Notes: generated by a model from the sequence alone, not told the origin. Shown: positions 15,593 to 25,236, numbered from the stretch's first letter. The stretch is DNA of 64,000 nucleotides from Clostridia bacterium (GCA_018436095.1 JAHDMJ010000018.1:322434-386433); one strand, 5' to 3'. Made by a program: numbers and translations.

Positions 15593-17125
15593 TTAAAACA
15601 ATGGAGCCAGCAAACGCAGTATAGCCTGAGCCAGCCGCTTGTAAGCAGGCACGGCATGCAGGTCTTGGGGAGTGATCAAGTGAGAGACTGCCTGGGTGTT
15701 TAAGAAGTCCTCTTTCACTTCGCGAACGATGGGGCCGCCATAGAATTCGGCGCAGCATTCAAAATGAAGGTACAGGCTGCGGAAGTCCAGATTAGCGGTG
15801 CCAACCACTGCTACCAGGTCGTCGCTGACGAACATTTTGGCATGGATAAAGCCGGGGGTGTATTCATAAATCTTGACGCCGGCCTGGACTAAAGGCGGAT
15901 AGTAGGATTGGGTCAGCATGAAAACAGTCTTTTTATCGGGGATGGCGGGAGTGATAATTCTGACGTCCACGCCGGAGACGGCAGCCAGGCAAAGGGCTTC
16001 CTTCAGCTCATCATCCAGGATTAAATAAGGCGTGGTAATATAAACGTATCTGGTAGCCCGGTTAATGATCTGCATATAGGCGTTTTGAGCGCTGCCCTTT
16101 ACCATAGGGTTGGAGCCAAAGGGCTGGACGTAGCCCACCTTATTTTTGGCGGGAAGAGGAAAATCTCTTTTATAAGAAAGGTAATCGGGCCTGCTGTCCG
16201 TAGTGAAATCCCAGGCCTGCAGAAAAAGCAGGGTCAAGCTCCAAACACCGGGTCCTTCCAGGCGAACCATGGTGTCTTTCCAATGGCCGAAACGAACCTT
16301 GGCATTGATATACTCATCAGCCAGATTGCAGCCGCCGGTATATGCCATCCGACCGTCGATGATCACGATTTTGCGGTGGTCACGGCTATTGATAAAGCCG
16401 TCGAGAAAAGGGGTAATGGGATTAAAGAGCCGGGCATCAATGCCCCGGCTGCGAATGGACTGGAGGTAACCGGGAGGCACAATAAATATGCTGCCGATAT
16501 CGTCGTAAAGGAATTTTACTTCAACCCCTGCTTTGACCTTGGCTTCCAGGAGATCAAGAAGCCGGTTCATGACCTGGCCGGGGCCGATAATAAAAAATTC
16601 CATAAAAATGAAGCTCTCAGCCTCGGCCAATTGAGCCATCATATCTTCAAACCAAAGTTCGCCCAGAGGGAAATACTTCGGATTGTAGCAATAATGTACG
16701 GGGGCCTGGGAGCTATTGAGCAATTGCTGAGCCTGGCAGGACAGGTGGGGGCAAAGAAGCTTTAATTCCTCCATGACTTGAGGGGACTGGGGATTGATGT
16801 CATGGGTCAACTGAAAGATTCTGAGGAAAGAACGCTGTAGCCGCCGGGGCATTTTTATTCTGTTCCACAATAGAAAATAGAAGCAGCCCAAAAGAGGGAA
16901 GATAAAAATTAAGAGGCCCCAGATCATTTTATACGAGGGGCTTAAGTCGCCGCTAAACAGCCAAAGAACCACAAAGGCGCTGAGAACGGTCAAGGTGGCA
17001 TAAATGGCGGCTCCTTGCTGGCTTAAAGCCAGAAATAAAAAGGAAATAAGGATGATTTGCAGTAAAAGCAAAGAGCCAAAGAAGAAGGCGCGGGAAAACA
17101 AGATTTTTTTGATCCGGCTAAGCAT
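15593..17125 (-). CDS. cls: cardiolipin synthase
   Basis: 510 residues, standard for the phospholipase-D type cardiolipin synthases that join two phosphatidylglycerols at the membrane. Two or three N-terminal membrane helices (about 8-70), a short linker, then two HKD motifs: HRKIVIIDGRMAYTGGCN near 250 and HAKMFVSDDLVAVVGTANLD near 425. The C-terminus ends in the LRLLAPLF tail usual for the family. CCAGGAGTGA precedes the ATG at a good distance. It follows the M23 peptidase gene by 54 bases on the same strand and may share its promoter. Confidence 0.92.
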   Translation of the reverse strand: MLSRIKKILFSRAFFFGSLLLLQIILISFLFLALSQQGAAIYATLTVLSAFVVLWLFSGDLSPSYKMIWGLLIFIFPLLGCFYFLLWNRIKMPRRLQRSFLRIFQLTHDINPQSPQVMEELKLLCPHLSCQAQQLLNSSQAPVHYCYNPKYFPLGELWFEDMMAQLAEAESFIFMEFFIIGPGQVMNRLLDLLEAKVKAGVEVKFLYDDIGSIFIVPPGYLQSIRSRGIDARLFNPITPFLDGFINSRDHRKIVIIDGRMAYTGGCNLADEYINAKVRFGHWKDTMVRLEGPGVWSLTLLFLQAWDFTTDSRPDYLSYKRDFPLPAKNKVGYVQPFGSNPMVKGSAQNAYMQIINRATRYVYITTPYLILDDELKEALCLAAVSGVDVRIITPAIPDKKTVFMLTQSYYPPLVQAGVKIYEYTPGFIHAKMFVSDDLVAVVGTANLDFRSLYLHFECCAEFYGGPIVREVKEDFLNTQAVSHLITPQDLHAVPAYKRLAQAILRLLAPLF

Positions 17126-17179
17126 GTATTCGTCACTCCTGGGGTTTGGACCGGGGCCGGATTAAAAGCGGCCGCAGTA

Positions 17180-18649
17180 TTAAGGCAGGGGGTCTGTAAA
17201 CAAAGGCGCATTAAAGGCGGTAACGGGATTAATATAGGTATCGCCAATGGAAAGATTTAAATGAAGATGAGGCTCCGCCGCAAAGCCGGTCTGGCCGGAG
17301 AGGCCAATGACATCGTCCTTTTTGACGCTATCGCCTACGTTTACCCTGAGCTCATCCATATGGTAATACCAGCTTTTGAGGCCCAGGCCATGTTCAATAA
17401 TAATCGTGTTGCCGGTGTAAGCTAAAAATTCCGCGAAGAGAACTTTGCCGTCGTTGACGGCCCTGACCTCTGTACCAATAGGGGCGGCCAGATCCAGGCC
17501 GGAGTGGCGGTAAGAATTGGCGTCGTCGTTTACATAGCGGCGGGAACCAAACAGGGTGAGAACCTTGCCTTCCGGCACCGGCAGAGAAGCCTTGCCCTGC
17601 CATAGCAACTGGGGCAGCTGCTCCGATAATATAGGCGTGATTTTTTCCTGGAACTCTTTGTTGGTTTCTTCCGTGCGGGTTTCCGACAGAATCTGAGGAT
17701 CCATGGTGACATATTGGACGGCAAATTCTTTGTCTTTAACAGTAATGTCAAAGGTTTGGCTGGTTTCGCCGGCGGTCAGGGTAGTGCTGTAAACCCCTGG
17801 ACGGATATCGTAGCTGATGGGCGCCAAAGCGATCATTTGCTTTTGGCCGTAGGGGGCAAATTGCAGGTTGAGAGGCAAGTTGCTTTGGACAGATACGGCT
17901 TCGCCGGGAGACAGATATTCGGCATAAAAGACCAGTAATTCCCCGGGATCGATGGATTCGGTATTTAAGGAAAAAACGGCGGGCCGGTCAAACTTGATGG
18001 CAAAACAATATACGCCGCTGCGGTCCTGCTGCCAGCTTTTTGCCGCCTTCCAGAGGGCTTCCACCACTACATAGCAGGTGCCGTCGCTTTCCGGCAGAAA
18101 GCTATTAATACTTTCCAGGGATTGGGCGGTAATGGTTTGGCCATTAAAGAACATAAGCACATTCATGGTGGAAGGCGCAGAGGCAAACTCTACCTTTTGG
18201 CTTAAACCTTGTTTTATCTGCAGCGTTTCCGGGTTATAATTGATCTTGGTGAGGAGTTTTTGAAAAGAGCTTTGGTTTTGCAGCTCGGTAACGCTGTTGC
18301 CGGTGTTCAGGGCCACAATGCCTTGGTTTTCCTGGCAGTTGGTGCTTAAATGATCGCATAGGGCCTGAGCGTTTTTGCGGCTCAGGGCGCTGACCTTATG
18401 CAGGTATTGGGCATCCTGGATAACCAGCTTGGGCAGGCCGGGGGTTGCTATATTGCGAAAAACCTGGCCTAACCGGTGGGCATTGCCGGAAAGCAGAGAA
18501 GATACGATAAAAGTGCAAAGAAATAAAGAAAACATTAAAATAAGCAAACGAAAATATTTTGCTAAACGGCGGCGGCTTCTGGAGCCGGCCCTTCTTTTCA
18601 GTTTTTGACGGGGAGGTCCTCCTTGCAGGCCTCGTTCGTTCATTGTCAT
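17180..18649 (-). CDS. membrane-anchored M23 family metallopeptidase
   Basis: 489 residues. Basic N-terminus, one membrane helix (LLILMFSLFLCTFIVSSLL, about 35-53), a long extracellular region of about 300 residues, then a C-terminal LytM/M23 domain. Zinc-site marks are HSGLDLAAP (about 383-391), the WYYHM stretch and HLHLN (about 462-466), all present, so it should be an active peptidoglycan endopeptidase cutting cell-wall peptides. The middle region resembles the extracellular segment of other clostridial M23 proteins but I recognise no named domain. GGGAG lies 10 bases before the ATG; an ATG two codons later is an alternative start. Confidence 0.87.
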   Translation of the reverse strand: MTMNERGLQGGPPRQKLKRRAGSRSRRRLAKYFRLLILMFSLFLCTFIVSSLLSGNAHRLGQVFRNIATPGLPKLVIQDAQYLHKVSALSRKNAQALCDHLSTNCQENQGIVALNTGNSVTELQNQSSFQKLLTKINYNPETLQIKQGLSQKVEFASAPSTMNVLMFFNGQTITAQSLESINSFLPESDGTCYVVVEALWKAAKSWQQDRSGVYCFAIKFDRPAVFSLNTESIDPGELLVFYAEYLSPGEAVSVQSNLPLNLQFAPYGQKQMIALAPISYDIRPGVYSTTLTAGETSQTFDITVKDKEFAVQYVTMDPQILSETRTEETNKEFQEKITPILSEQLPQLLWQGKASLPVPEGKVLTLFGSRRYVNDDANSYRHSGLDLAAPIGTEVRAVNDGKVLFAEFLAYTGNTIIIEHGLGLKSWYYHMDELRVNVGDSVKKDDVIGLSGQTGFAAEPHLHLNLSIGDTYINPVTAFNAPLFTDPLP

Positions 18650-18718
18650 CAGGTATGATGCTCCCTAAAGTAATTAATACGGTTTGCGAGAGAACCCGGC
18701 GGGCAAATCTCTTACTTC

Positions 18719-18747
18719 ATTATATATGAAAAATTGATTGCCTGCAA
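18719..18747 (-). promoter_or_regulatory. predicted promoter of the M23 peptidase gene
   Basis: On the minus strand TTGCAG (18747-18742), a 17-base gap and TATAAT (18724-18719). Back to back with the leuS promoter, only 5 bases between the two -35 boxes. Confidence 0.65.
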
Positions 18748-18752
18748 ATGAT

Positions 18753-18782
18753 TTGACTCAAGGACTGAAGCTGGAGTATAAT
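18753..18782 (+). promoter_or_regulatory. predicted leuS promoter
   Basis: TTGACT (18753-18758), an 18-base gap and TATAAT (18777-18782). The leader to the start codon is only about 60 bases, too short for a T-box, so leuS here appears not to be under T-box control. Confidence 0.7.
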
Positions 18783-18849
18783 AAGGCATTATTGCCCCGG
18801 TTTTAGTACATTATTATACTACATGGTTGAAATATGGAGGAGTGTTTCC

Positions 18850-21336
18850 GTGGAAGAACGATATCAGCATGAAAAGCTGGAAGCTAAGTGGCAAGCCCGC
18901 TGGCAGGAGACAAAGGCTTATAAGGTTTCCGAGGATCAGGACAAGCCTAAATACTATTGTTTGGAGATGTTCCCTTATCCTTCGGGCCACTTGCATATGG
19001 GTCATGTCCGGAATTATTCTATCGGCGACGTATTGGCCAGGTTCAAAATGATGCGGGGCTACAATGTCCTCCATCCCATGGGCTGGGATTCTTTCGGCCT
19101 GCCGGCAGAAAATGCTGCCATCAAAAACGGTACTCCTCCGGCAGATTGGACCTTGGATAATATCGCCAATATGCGGCGTCAATTAAAAAGCATGGGGATC
19201 AGCTACGATTGGGACCGGGAGGTTGCCACCTGTCTGCCGGATTATTACCGCTGGACCCAATGGTTGTTTTTGCAGTTTTATAAAAAGGGCCTGGCGTATA
19301 AAAAGCTGGGCTATGTGAATTGGTGTCCCGATTGTGCTACCGTACTGGCCAATGAGCAGGTGGTGGAAGGAGCCTGTGAGCGCTGCAGCTCTACTGTAGA
19401 GAAGAAGGCTCTGGAACAATGGTATTTTAAAACCACGGCCTACGCCCAGGAGCTTTTGGACAGCCTGGAGGACCTGCCGGGCTGGCCGGACAAGGTCAAG
19501 ATCATGCAAAGCAACTGGATTGGCAGAAGCGAAGGGGCCCAATTGATTTTTGAGGTGGCGGAGACCGGCGACCGGGTGCCGGTATACACTACCCGGCCCG
19601 ATACGATCTTTGGCGTTACCTATATGGTGTTGGCCGCCGAGCATCCCTTGGTGGAAAAAGTCATTGCCGGCACACCTTATGAAGAATCGGTCCGGGATTT
19701 TGTCCGCAAGGTGCAAAAACTGACGGATGTGGACCGCACTTCTACCGAAGTGGAGAAGGAAGGCGTCTTCACCGGCGCCCATGTTATCAACCCCGCCACA
19801 GGAGAGAAAGTACCCCTGTGGGTGGGCAATTATGTGCTGCTGGATTATGGCACCGGCGCCGTCATGGGCGTACCGGCCCATGATGAAAGGGACTTCGTTT
19901 TTGCAAAGAAATACCGTCTGCCCATGAAGCTGGTTATTCAGCCGGCGGGGGAGAATTTATATATGGAGACATTAAGGGAAGCTTATGTGGATGAAGGCTT
20001 CATGGACAATTCCGGACAGTTTGACGGCCTGACCAACCAAGAAGGCAAGCGGCAAATCGTGGACTGGCTGGAGCAAAAAGACTTGGGTAAGCGGCAAATT
20101 AATTTCCGCCTGCGGGACTGGCTGATCTCCCGTCAGCGTTACTGGGGCGCTCCCATTCCTATTGTCTATTGCCCTGAATGCGGACCTCAGCCGGTGCCTG
20201 AAGACCAGCTGCCGGTAGAACTGCCGCTGAATGTGGAATTTCGTCCTACCGGGGAATCACCGCTGAACCACTATCCTTCCTTCCACGAGGCTACTTGCCC
20301 CAAATGCGGCGGCAAGGCCCGGCGGGAAACGGACACTATGGATACCTTCGTTTGCTCTTCCTGGTATTTTCTGCGCTATACCGATCCCAAAAACGATCAG
20401 GAGGCCTTCAGCCGCAGCAAAACCGACTATTGGATGAACGTAGACCAGTACATCGGCGGTGTGGAGCATGCCATTCTCCATCTGATGTATGCCCGTTTTT
20501 TTGTCAAAGCTTTGCGGGATATGGGGCTGGCAGGCTGTGACGAGCCTTTCCAAAACCTGCTGACTCAAGGCATGGTGCTGATGAACGGCTCGAAGATGTC
20601 TAAGTCAAAGGGCAATACGGTAAGCCCGGAAGAAATCATTAAGAAATACGGCGCCGACACCGCCCGTCTCTTTATTTTGTTTGCCGCTCCGCCGGACCGG
20701 GATTTGGAGTGGAGCGAGCAGGGCGTGGAGGGCGCTTACCGCTTCCTCAACAGATTATGGCGTATTGTGGCCCTTTCTTTGCAAGAATGCCCCGAATTAA
20801 AATCCGCTTCACCCAGGCCTGAGGTCTCCCTTTTGCCAAAAGCAGAAAAAGATATTTTGCGGATACTCCACAGCACCATCAAAAAAGTCACGGAGGATGT
20901 GGAGAACCGCTTCAATTTCAATACTGCCGTCAGCGCTATCATGGAGCTGGTCAACGCCTTGTACCAGTACAAGGATAAGGGAGAGATGAATCCCGGCGTC
21001 ATGAGGGAGTGTTTGGAGCAGTTGGTGCGCCTGGCAGCGCCTTTTGCACCTCATATTGCGGAAGAGCTTTGGCAGGAGCTGGGAGGCCAGCATAGCGTCC
21101 ACGCCCAGGCCTGGCCTGCTTATGATGAGGCAGCCTTAGCCAAGGAGGAAATTGAAGTGGTCTTCCAGGTCAACGGCAAGGTCAGAGGCCGCTTGACGGT
21201 GCCGGCCTCCATGGAGCAAAGTGAGGTTCAGGAAACGATTTTGGCTATGGACCGGGCCAAAGAGGCTATCGGCGATAAGACGGTGGTCAAAGTAATCAGC
21301 GTACCCGGCAAGCTGGTCAATATTGTAGTAAAGTAA
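18850..21336 (+). CDS. leuS: leucine--tRNA ligase
   Basis: 828 residues, usual length. Charges tRNA-Leu with leucine. Signatures in order: [10 protein letters not shown] (HIGH class I motif, near residue 40), the CPDC and CERC zinc-binding cysteines, the CP1 editing domain with TTRPDT, and [12 protein letters not shown] (KMSKS, near 580), then the anticodon-binding and C-terminal domains ending in [16 protein letters not shown] at 18850 is chosen because GGAGG lies 9 bases upstream; an in-frame ATG at 18823 would place the ribosome site inside the gene. Single gene flanked by its own promoter and terminator. Confidence 0.97.
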   Translation: MEERYQHEKLEAKWQARWQETKAYKVSEDQDKPKYYCLEMFPYPSGHLHMGHVRNYSIGDVLARFKMMRGYNVLHPMGWDSFGLPAENAAIKNGTPPADWTLDNIANMRRQLKSMGISYDWDREVATCLPDYYRWTQWLFLQFYKKGLAYKKLGYVNWCPDCATVLANEQVVEGACERCSSTVEKKALEQWYFKTTAYAQELLDSLEDLPGWPDKVKIMQSNWIGRSEGAQLIFEVAETGDRVPVYTTRPDTIFGVTYMVLAAEHPLVEKVIAGTPYEESVRDFVRKVQKLTDVDRTSTEVEKEGVFTGAHVINPATGEKVPLWVGNYVLLDYGTGAVMGVPAHDERDFVFAKKYRLPMKLVIQPAGENLYMETLREAYVDEGFMDNSGQFDGLTNQEGKRQIVDWLEQKDLGKRQINFRLRDWLISRQRYWGAPIPIVYCPECGPQPVPEDQLPVELPLNVEFRPTGESPLNHYPSFHEATCPKCGGKARRETDTMDTFVCSSWYFLRYTDPKNDQEAFSRSKTDYWMNVDQYIGGVEHAILHLMYARFFVKALRDMGLAGCDEPFQNLLTQGMVLMNGSKMSKSKGNTVSPEEIIKKYGADTARLFILFAAPPDRDLEWSEQGVEGAYRFLNRLWRIVALSLQECPELKSASPRPEVSLLPKAEKDILRILHSTIKKVTEDVENRFNFNTAVSAIMELVNALYQYKDKGEMNPGVMRECLEQLVRLAAPFAPHIAEELWQELGGQHSVHAQAWPAYDEAALAKEEIEVVFQVNGKVRGRLTVPASMEQSEVQETILAMDRAKEAIGDKTVVKVISVPGKLVNIVVK

Positions 21337-21349
21337 TATAGAGATCGTT

Positions 21350-21395
21350 AAAACCTCCGATTCCAGGCCAAAAAAGCCGGGACCGGAGGTTTTCT
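21350..21395 (+). terminator. leuS terminator
   Basis: AAAACCTCCG pairs with CGGAGGTTTT, with additional pairing of GGCC/GGC around an A-rich loop, then TTTTCTTTG. It begins 14 bases after the leuS stop. Confidence 0.8.
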
Positions 21396-21520
21396 TTGTC
21401 CTAACGTTAGCTTTGGTTTTGTCTTTGCTTTGGCTTTAACGTATGGTAATCGGGATATTTGTTATACTAATTTGTGCAGAATTCTTTGGCCAATGAAACC
21501 TGCAAAAGGAGGACGGAAAA

Positions 21521-21772
21521 ATGAAACGTTATTTACACTGTGCCGACCGGTATATCAAAAAAATGGGAGTCTGTGATATAGCCCTGTTAAAAGGCTGTAT
21601 GATGTCTTTAGGCATGCTGGCAGGCTTATCGGTGGCCTTGCCTTTCAGGAGAAAAGCCAGAAATTGTGCAACGCTGCTTTTTGTCATGACCTATGTTCCA
21701 TTGATGACCGGCTTTTTTCAGCATATCCGAGAGGATATTGCTATAAGAAGAGGTGTGGAGGAGCAGGAGTAA
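21521..21772 (+). CDS. small two-helix membrane protein
   Basis: 83 residues starting ADRYIKK-type (HCADRYIKKMGVCDIALLKG), with two hydrophobic segments (about 25-43 and 52-66) separated by the basic loop RRKAR. Homologues of this size and pattern are common in Clostridia and are often labelled permease of phosphate ABC transporter, a name the sequence does not support. AAAGGAGGACG stands just before the ATG. Monocistronic between two terminators. Function unknown. Confidence 0.7.
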   Translation: MKRYLHCADRYIKKMGVCDIALLKGCMMSLGMLAGLSVALPFRRKARNCATLLFVMTYVPLMTGFFQHIREDIAIRRGVEEQE

Positions 21773-21800
21773 TTTGGGTTTTGACTGAAGGCAAGGGATA

Positions 21801-21838
21801 GGCAGGCCGGTTTTATTGGGCCTGTCTATTTTTTTATA
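21801..21838 (+). terminator. terminator after the small membrane protein gene
   Basis: GGCAGGCC pairs with GGCCTGTC around a T-rich loop, followed by TATTTTTTT. Confidence 0.75.
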
Positions 21839-21895
21839 GGCGGAGGATTATGGTTACCAAATAGAAAGACCCGGAATAAAATATGGCGTGTAAGC

Positions 21896-21937
21896 AAAGG
21901 CGCTTGCTCCTTTTTGGGGCGGCGCCTTTTATTTTTT
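21896..21937 (+). terminator. terminator-like hairpin in the asnB leader (possible attenuator)
   Basis: AAAGGCGC (21896-21903) pairs with GCGCCTTT (21922-21929), with further G-C pairing inside, and is followed by TATTTTTT. It ends about 18 bases before the asnB start codon, so unless disrupted it would stop transcription into asnB. Confidence 0.6.
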
Positions 21938-21954
21938 AGAATTGAGGTGTCGAA

Positions 21955-23799
21955 ATGTGCGGTATTGCAGGCTTTTGTGATTTTCAAGGGGATTTTACCC
22001 ATGAGCGGGGACGCTGGACCAAGGTCCTGATTGCGATGAGAGAAGCAATTGCCCATCGGGGCAAGGATCAAACGGGAGAATACCTGGATAAAAATATTGG
22101 CCTCTCCCATACCCGGCTGTCGATCCGGGACTTGTCAGGGGGACGGCAACCCATGTTGCGGCAGGTGCAAGGGGCCTGTTATGGGATTGTTTACAATGGG
22201 GAGGTTTATAATACGGATGAACTTATGCCCCAACTGAAACAAAAAGGATATGTCTTTGAAACCACCAGCGACACCGAGGTGATTCTTTATGCATACATGG
22301 AGTATGGTTTTGATTTTGTGTCAAAGCTTAATGGTATTTTTGCTTTCGCCATCTGGGATGGCAAAGAAAATAGGCTGCTCCTTTACCGGGACCGGGTTGG
22401 TGTTAAGCCGCTGTTTTATACAGTAAAGAATAAGGGACTTGTGTTTGGTTCGGAGATCAAGGCCCTGTTTTGCCATCCCCAAATAAAGCCTCAGGCGGAC
22501 ATGGACAGCTTTAGAGAAATATTTGGCTTAGGCCCGGCCAGAACTGCCGGCTGCGGCGTATTTAAAGGAATAAATGAGATAAAGCCCGGCTGCTTTGCTA
22601 TATTTTCAAAGGAAGGCTTTCGGGAGCACACTTATTGGAGCCTAAAGGCTATGCCTCATACCGATAGCTACAAAGAAACCGTGGATAAGGTATCTTATCT
22701 GATACGGGATGCCATTACCCGGCAAATGGTTTCCGATGTGCCGGTGTGCAGTTTTTTGTCCGGCGGCATCGATTCCAGTATCGTTACGGCGGTGGCGTCA
22801 AATTTTTTACAGGCTCAAGGCACAAGGCTTAATACCTTTTCCTTTGACTTTGCCGGTAATGATAAGTATTTTCGGGCCAACAAATTTCAACCCAGCCGGG
22901 ACCGGCCCTATGTGGATAAAGTATTGGCCTCTTATCCCCTGCACCACACTTATTTGGAATGCGATGAGACCAGGCTGGTGGATATGCTGCCCGCAGCCTT
23001 GCAGGCCAAAGATCTGCCGGGGATGACCGATGTGGATGCGTCGCTGATGTATTTTTGTTCTCTTGTCAAAAAACACAACAAAGTGGCATTGACAGGCGAG
23101 GCTGCAGATGAGATTTTCGGCGGATATCCCTGGTTTTACCGTGAGGAACTCTTGAACACAGAGGGCTTTCCCTGGTCCCCGGACTTGTCTGCCCGAACAG
23201 TGCTGCTGCGGGATGAGCTGGTTGCTGCCCTTGATCTGGAAGACTATGTGAGACAGCGCTATGAGGAGTCTTTGCAAATGGTGCCCTATCTCGGCGGCGA
23301 AAGGCCTGAGGAAGCATCCAGACGCAAAATCACTTGTCTCAATATACGCTGGTTTATGCAGACCCTGCTGGACCGTATGGATAGGGCAAGTATGGCCTGG
23401 GGGCTGGAAGCCCGGGTGCCCTTTACCGACCACCGGATTGTGGAATATCTTTACAACGTCCCCTGGAGCATGAAATACCGGAAGGGTATGGAAAAAGCGC
23501 TGCTTAGAGAGGCATGCAGTGACCTTCTGCCGGAGGAACTGCTTTTTCGCAAAAAAAGCCCCTATCCGAAAACCTATAATCCGGAATACGAAAAGCTCCT
23601 GGCTCGGAAGCTGCGGCAGGTTTTAAAAGACCGGAATGCTCCGGTAAACAGATTTGTAGATGGACGCAAGGCGGAAGCTTTCCTGTCGGCGCCGAAGGAT
23701 TACGGAAAACCGTGGTTTGGGCAGCTCATGGCCGGGCCGCAGATGATCGCCTATTTGCTGCAGGTAGATGATTGGATGAAGCGCTACAATGTGGGCTGA
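21955..23799 (+). CDS. asnB: asparagine synthetase, glutamine-hydrolysing
   Basis: 614 residues. The N-terminal class II amidotransferase domain begins MCGIAGF with catalytic Cys2 and has the HRGKDQTG and NGEVYN motifs; the synthetase domain carries the ATP-binding SGGIDSS near residue 263 and LTGEAADEIFGGYPW near 380. It transfers ammonia from glutamine to aspartyl-AMP to make asparagine. GAGGTG lies 7 bases before the ATG. The gene stands alone between a terminator-like leader hairpin and the convergent dinB gene, 14 bases away. Confidence 0.95.
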   Translation: MCGIAGFCDFQGDFTHERGRWTKVLIAMREAIAHRGKDQTGEYLDKNIGLSHTRLSIRDLSGGRQPMLRQVQGACYGIVYNGEVYNTDELMPQLKQKGYVFETTSDTEVILYAYMEYGFDFVSKLNGIFAFAIWDGKENRLLLYRDRVGVKPLFYTVKNKGLVFGSEIKALFCHPQIKPQADMDSFREIFGLGPARTAGCGVFKGINEIKPGCFAIFSKEGFREHTYWSLKAMPHTDSYKETVDKVSYLIRDAITRQMVSDVPVCSFLSGGIDSSIVTAVASNFLQAQGTRLNTFSFDFAGNDKYFRANKFQPSRDRPYVDKVLASYPLHHTYLECDETRLVDMLPAALQAKDLPGMTDVDASLMYFCSLVKKHNKVALTGEAADEIFGGYPWFYREELLNTEGFPWSPDLSARTVLLRDELVAALDLEDYVRQRYEESLQMVPYLGGERPEEASRRKITCLNIRWFMQTLLDRMDRASMAWGLEARVPFTDHRIVEYLYNVPWSMKYRKGMEKALLREACSDLLPEELLFRKKSPYPKTYNPEYEKLLARKLRQVLKDRNAPVNRFVDGRKAEAFLSAPKDYGKPWFGQLMAGPQMIAYLLQVDDWMKRYNVG

Positions 23800-23813
23800 G
23801 ATGAGGCATTGCG

Positions 23814-25055
23814 TTAAACTCTGGAGCCGGGCATTACGCCGAAATCACCCTGGTAAATCTCCGGCACGGCCATATCCAGCAGCAGGCTGGCTCTAAAGAT
23901 GCTGCCGGCTCCAAAACGCCGCCGCAGCTGATCCGTGACGGCCTCCAGCTTTTCTTCCTGCCTGCGCCGGTCCTCACCGCCCCATAAGCACTGCTGGAGG
24001 GGCGTATCATCGTGGATCAGGCTGCCGGCCTGCAGGCTTAAAGCCCGGATGGGCGTCTGCCAATCATGATGTTTGCGCAGAAGGGCCAGGGCCTCATCTA
24101 CAAGGAGCTGGGCGGAGCGGCCTGCCGGCTGCAAGGGGCACTGGCAGGAGCGAAAAGAGAGATCAGGCCTGCGGATAATTAAAGAGAGGGATTGGGCCAA
24201 AAAGCCGCTTTCACGAAGACGGCGGGCTACCCGCTGGGCAAGAAAATGGAGGATTTGCAAAGCCTCTTTCTCATTGCGCAAATCCCGGGTGCAAGTGATG
24301 CCGTGGCCTACGCTTTTGGCTTCGGCCATGGTCTCCAAAGAAAGCACGGGGCTCTCATCCCGGCCATTGGCATAGTCCCAGAGCTTGCGTCCATTAATGC
24401 CGAAGAGCTTTTCCAGCATGACGGGAGAAGCTTGGGCCAGCTGGCCGATATTATATATGCCGTAACGGTCCAAAGTAGTTTTGGTGGAGCGTCCCACCAT
24501 CATCATGTCATTGACCGGCAAGGGCCAAAGCAGAGAGCGGTAATTTTCCCTGGTGATAACCGTGGTGCCGTCAGGCTTCTTAAGATCGCTGCCCATCTTG
24601 GCAAAGATCTTATTAAAACTGACGCCTACGGATATGGTGAGGTCACGGTCTTTCACCAGCTGCCGCAAACGGTCGGCAATATCCCTGCCGCTGCCGAAGA
24701 GGTGGCTGCTGCCGGTGACGTCTAACCAGCATTCGTCGATGCCAAAGGGCTCCACCTGATCGGTAAACCTCCTGTAAAGCTCCTGGACTTTCTTGGAAAG
24801 CTCCGTATACTGGGGAAAATCCGGCGGCACCGTCACAAGGCCGGGGCACTTTTGTTGGGCCTGCCAAAGGACTTCTCCGGTTTTAACGCCATATTTCTTG
24901 GCCTCCTCGCTTTTGGCCAAGACGATACCGTGGCGGTGGGCGGGATTGCCGCAAACCGCCAGAGGAAGGCCTTTGAGCTCCGGATTTTGCCGGCAAGCCG
25001 CCGTAGCATAAAAATTATTCAGATCGCAATGTAAAATGACTCTATCTGTCTCCAT
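23814..25055 (-). CDS. dinB: DNA polymerase IV (Y-family)
   Basis: 413 residues. Error-prone lesion-bypass polymerase. N-terminal ILHCDLNNFYATA with the first catalytic aspartate, the SEEAKKYGVKTG finger region, GIDECWLDVTG with the second acidic pair, then SVGVSFNKIFAKMGSDLKKP, a helix-hairpin-helix thumb and the C-terminal little-finger domain. No clear QLxLF clamp motif at the end. The ATG at 25055 begins the METDRV stretch typical of the family; the frame is open further upstream only through the promoter region. Ribosome site AGAGG is weak. Its promoter and a candidate operator are shared with the divergent XRE/ImmA pair. Confidence 0.93.
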   Translation of the reverse strand: METDRVILHCDLNNFYATAACRQNPELKGLPLAVCGNPAHRHGIVLAKSEEAKKYGVKTGEVLWQAQQKCPGLVTVPPDFPQYTELSKKVQELYRRFTDQVEPFGIDECWLDVTGSSHLFGSGRDIADRLRQLVKDRDLTISVGVSFNKIFAKMGSDLKKPDGTTVITRENYRSLLWPLPVNDMMMVGRSTKTTLDRYGIYNIGQLAQASPVMLEKLFGINGRKLWDYANGRDESPVLSLETMAEAKSVGHGITCTRDLRNEKEALQILHFLAQRVARRLRESGFLAQSLSLIIRRPDLSFRSCQCPLQPAGRSAQLLVDEALALLRKHHDWQTPIRALSLQAGSLIHDDTPLQQCLWGGEDRRRQEEKLEAVTDQLRRRFGAGSIFRASLLLDMAVPEIYQGDFGVMPGSRV

Positions 25056-25088
25056 CAGGGATCGCCTCTGAATGTATAATGGAATATA

Positions 25089-25117
25089 TTGACGGAACGT
25101 AAATTCCACTATATAAT
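25089..25117 (+). promoter_or_regulatory. promoter of the XRE-ImmA pair with internal candidate operator
   Basis: TTGACG (25089-25094), a 17-base gap and TATAAT (25112-25117). The spacer contains GGAACGTAAATTCC (25094-25107), that is GGAA-N6-TTCC, the same pattern as at 25180-25193 beside the dinB promoter. A repressor bound here would block its own transcription. Confidence 0.65.
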
Positions 25118-25143
25118 AAAAAGCAGAAATATCGTTCGCCTTT

Positions 25144-25171
25144 ATCATACTTAATTTACAGGAGAAGTCAA
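25144..25171 (-). promoter_or_regulatory. predicted dinB promoter
   Basis: On the minus strand TTGACT (25171-25166), a 16-base gap and TATGAT (25149-25144). The leader to the dinB ATG is about 85 bases and overlaps the divergent promoter. Confidence 0.6.
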
Positions 25172-25177
25172 TACTTT

Positions 25178-25195
25178 CCGGAAAAATATTTCCGG
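25178..25195. promoter_or_regulatory. candidate operator of the XRE regulator next to the dinB promoter
   Basis: CCGGAAA, four bases AATA, then TTTCCGG: a perfect 7-4-7 dyad. Its core is GGAA-N6-TTCC as in the XRE promoter spacer. It lies 6 bases upstream of the dinB -35 box. Confidence 0.55.
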
Positions 25196-25236
25196 TTCCC
25201 TGAAGAGTTTGTTCAGGTTGAAGGAGGGAGACAGGG

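Noticed and set aside
15198-15596. Open frame of 132 codons in the hydratase-cls gap
   Set aside because: It crosses a repeat arm and the MITE-like element; composition is not protein-like and there is no ribosome site.
18650-18849. T-box leader for leuS
   Set aside because: Only about 60 bases lie between the predicted transcription start and the start codon, and no T-box sequence or Leu specifier stem is visible.
21521-21772. Phosphate ABC transporter permease
   Set aside because: The name is often attached to such small proteins, but 83 residues with two helices and no transporter motif do not support it.
25094-25107. LexA (SOS) box at the dinB/XRE region
   Set aside because: GAACGTAAATTC departs from GAAC-N4-GTTC; the repeated GGAA-N6-TTCC pattern explains the site better.
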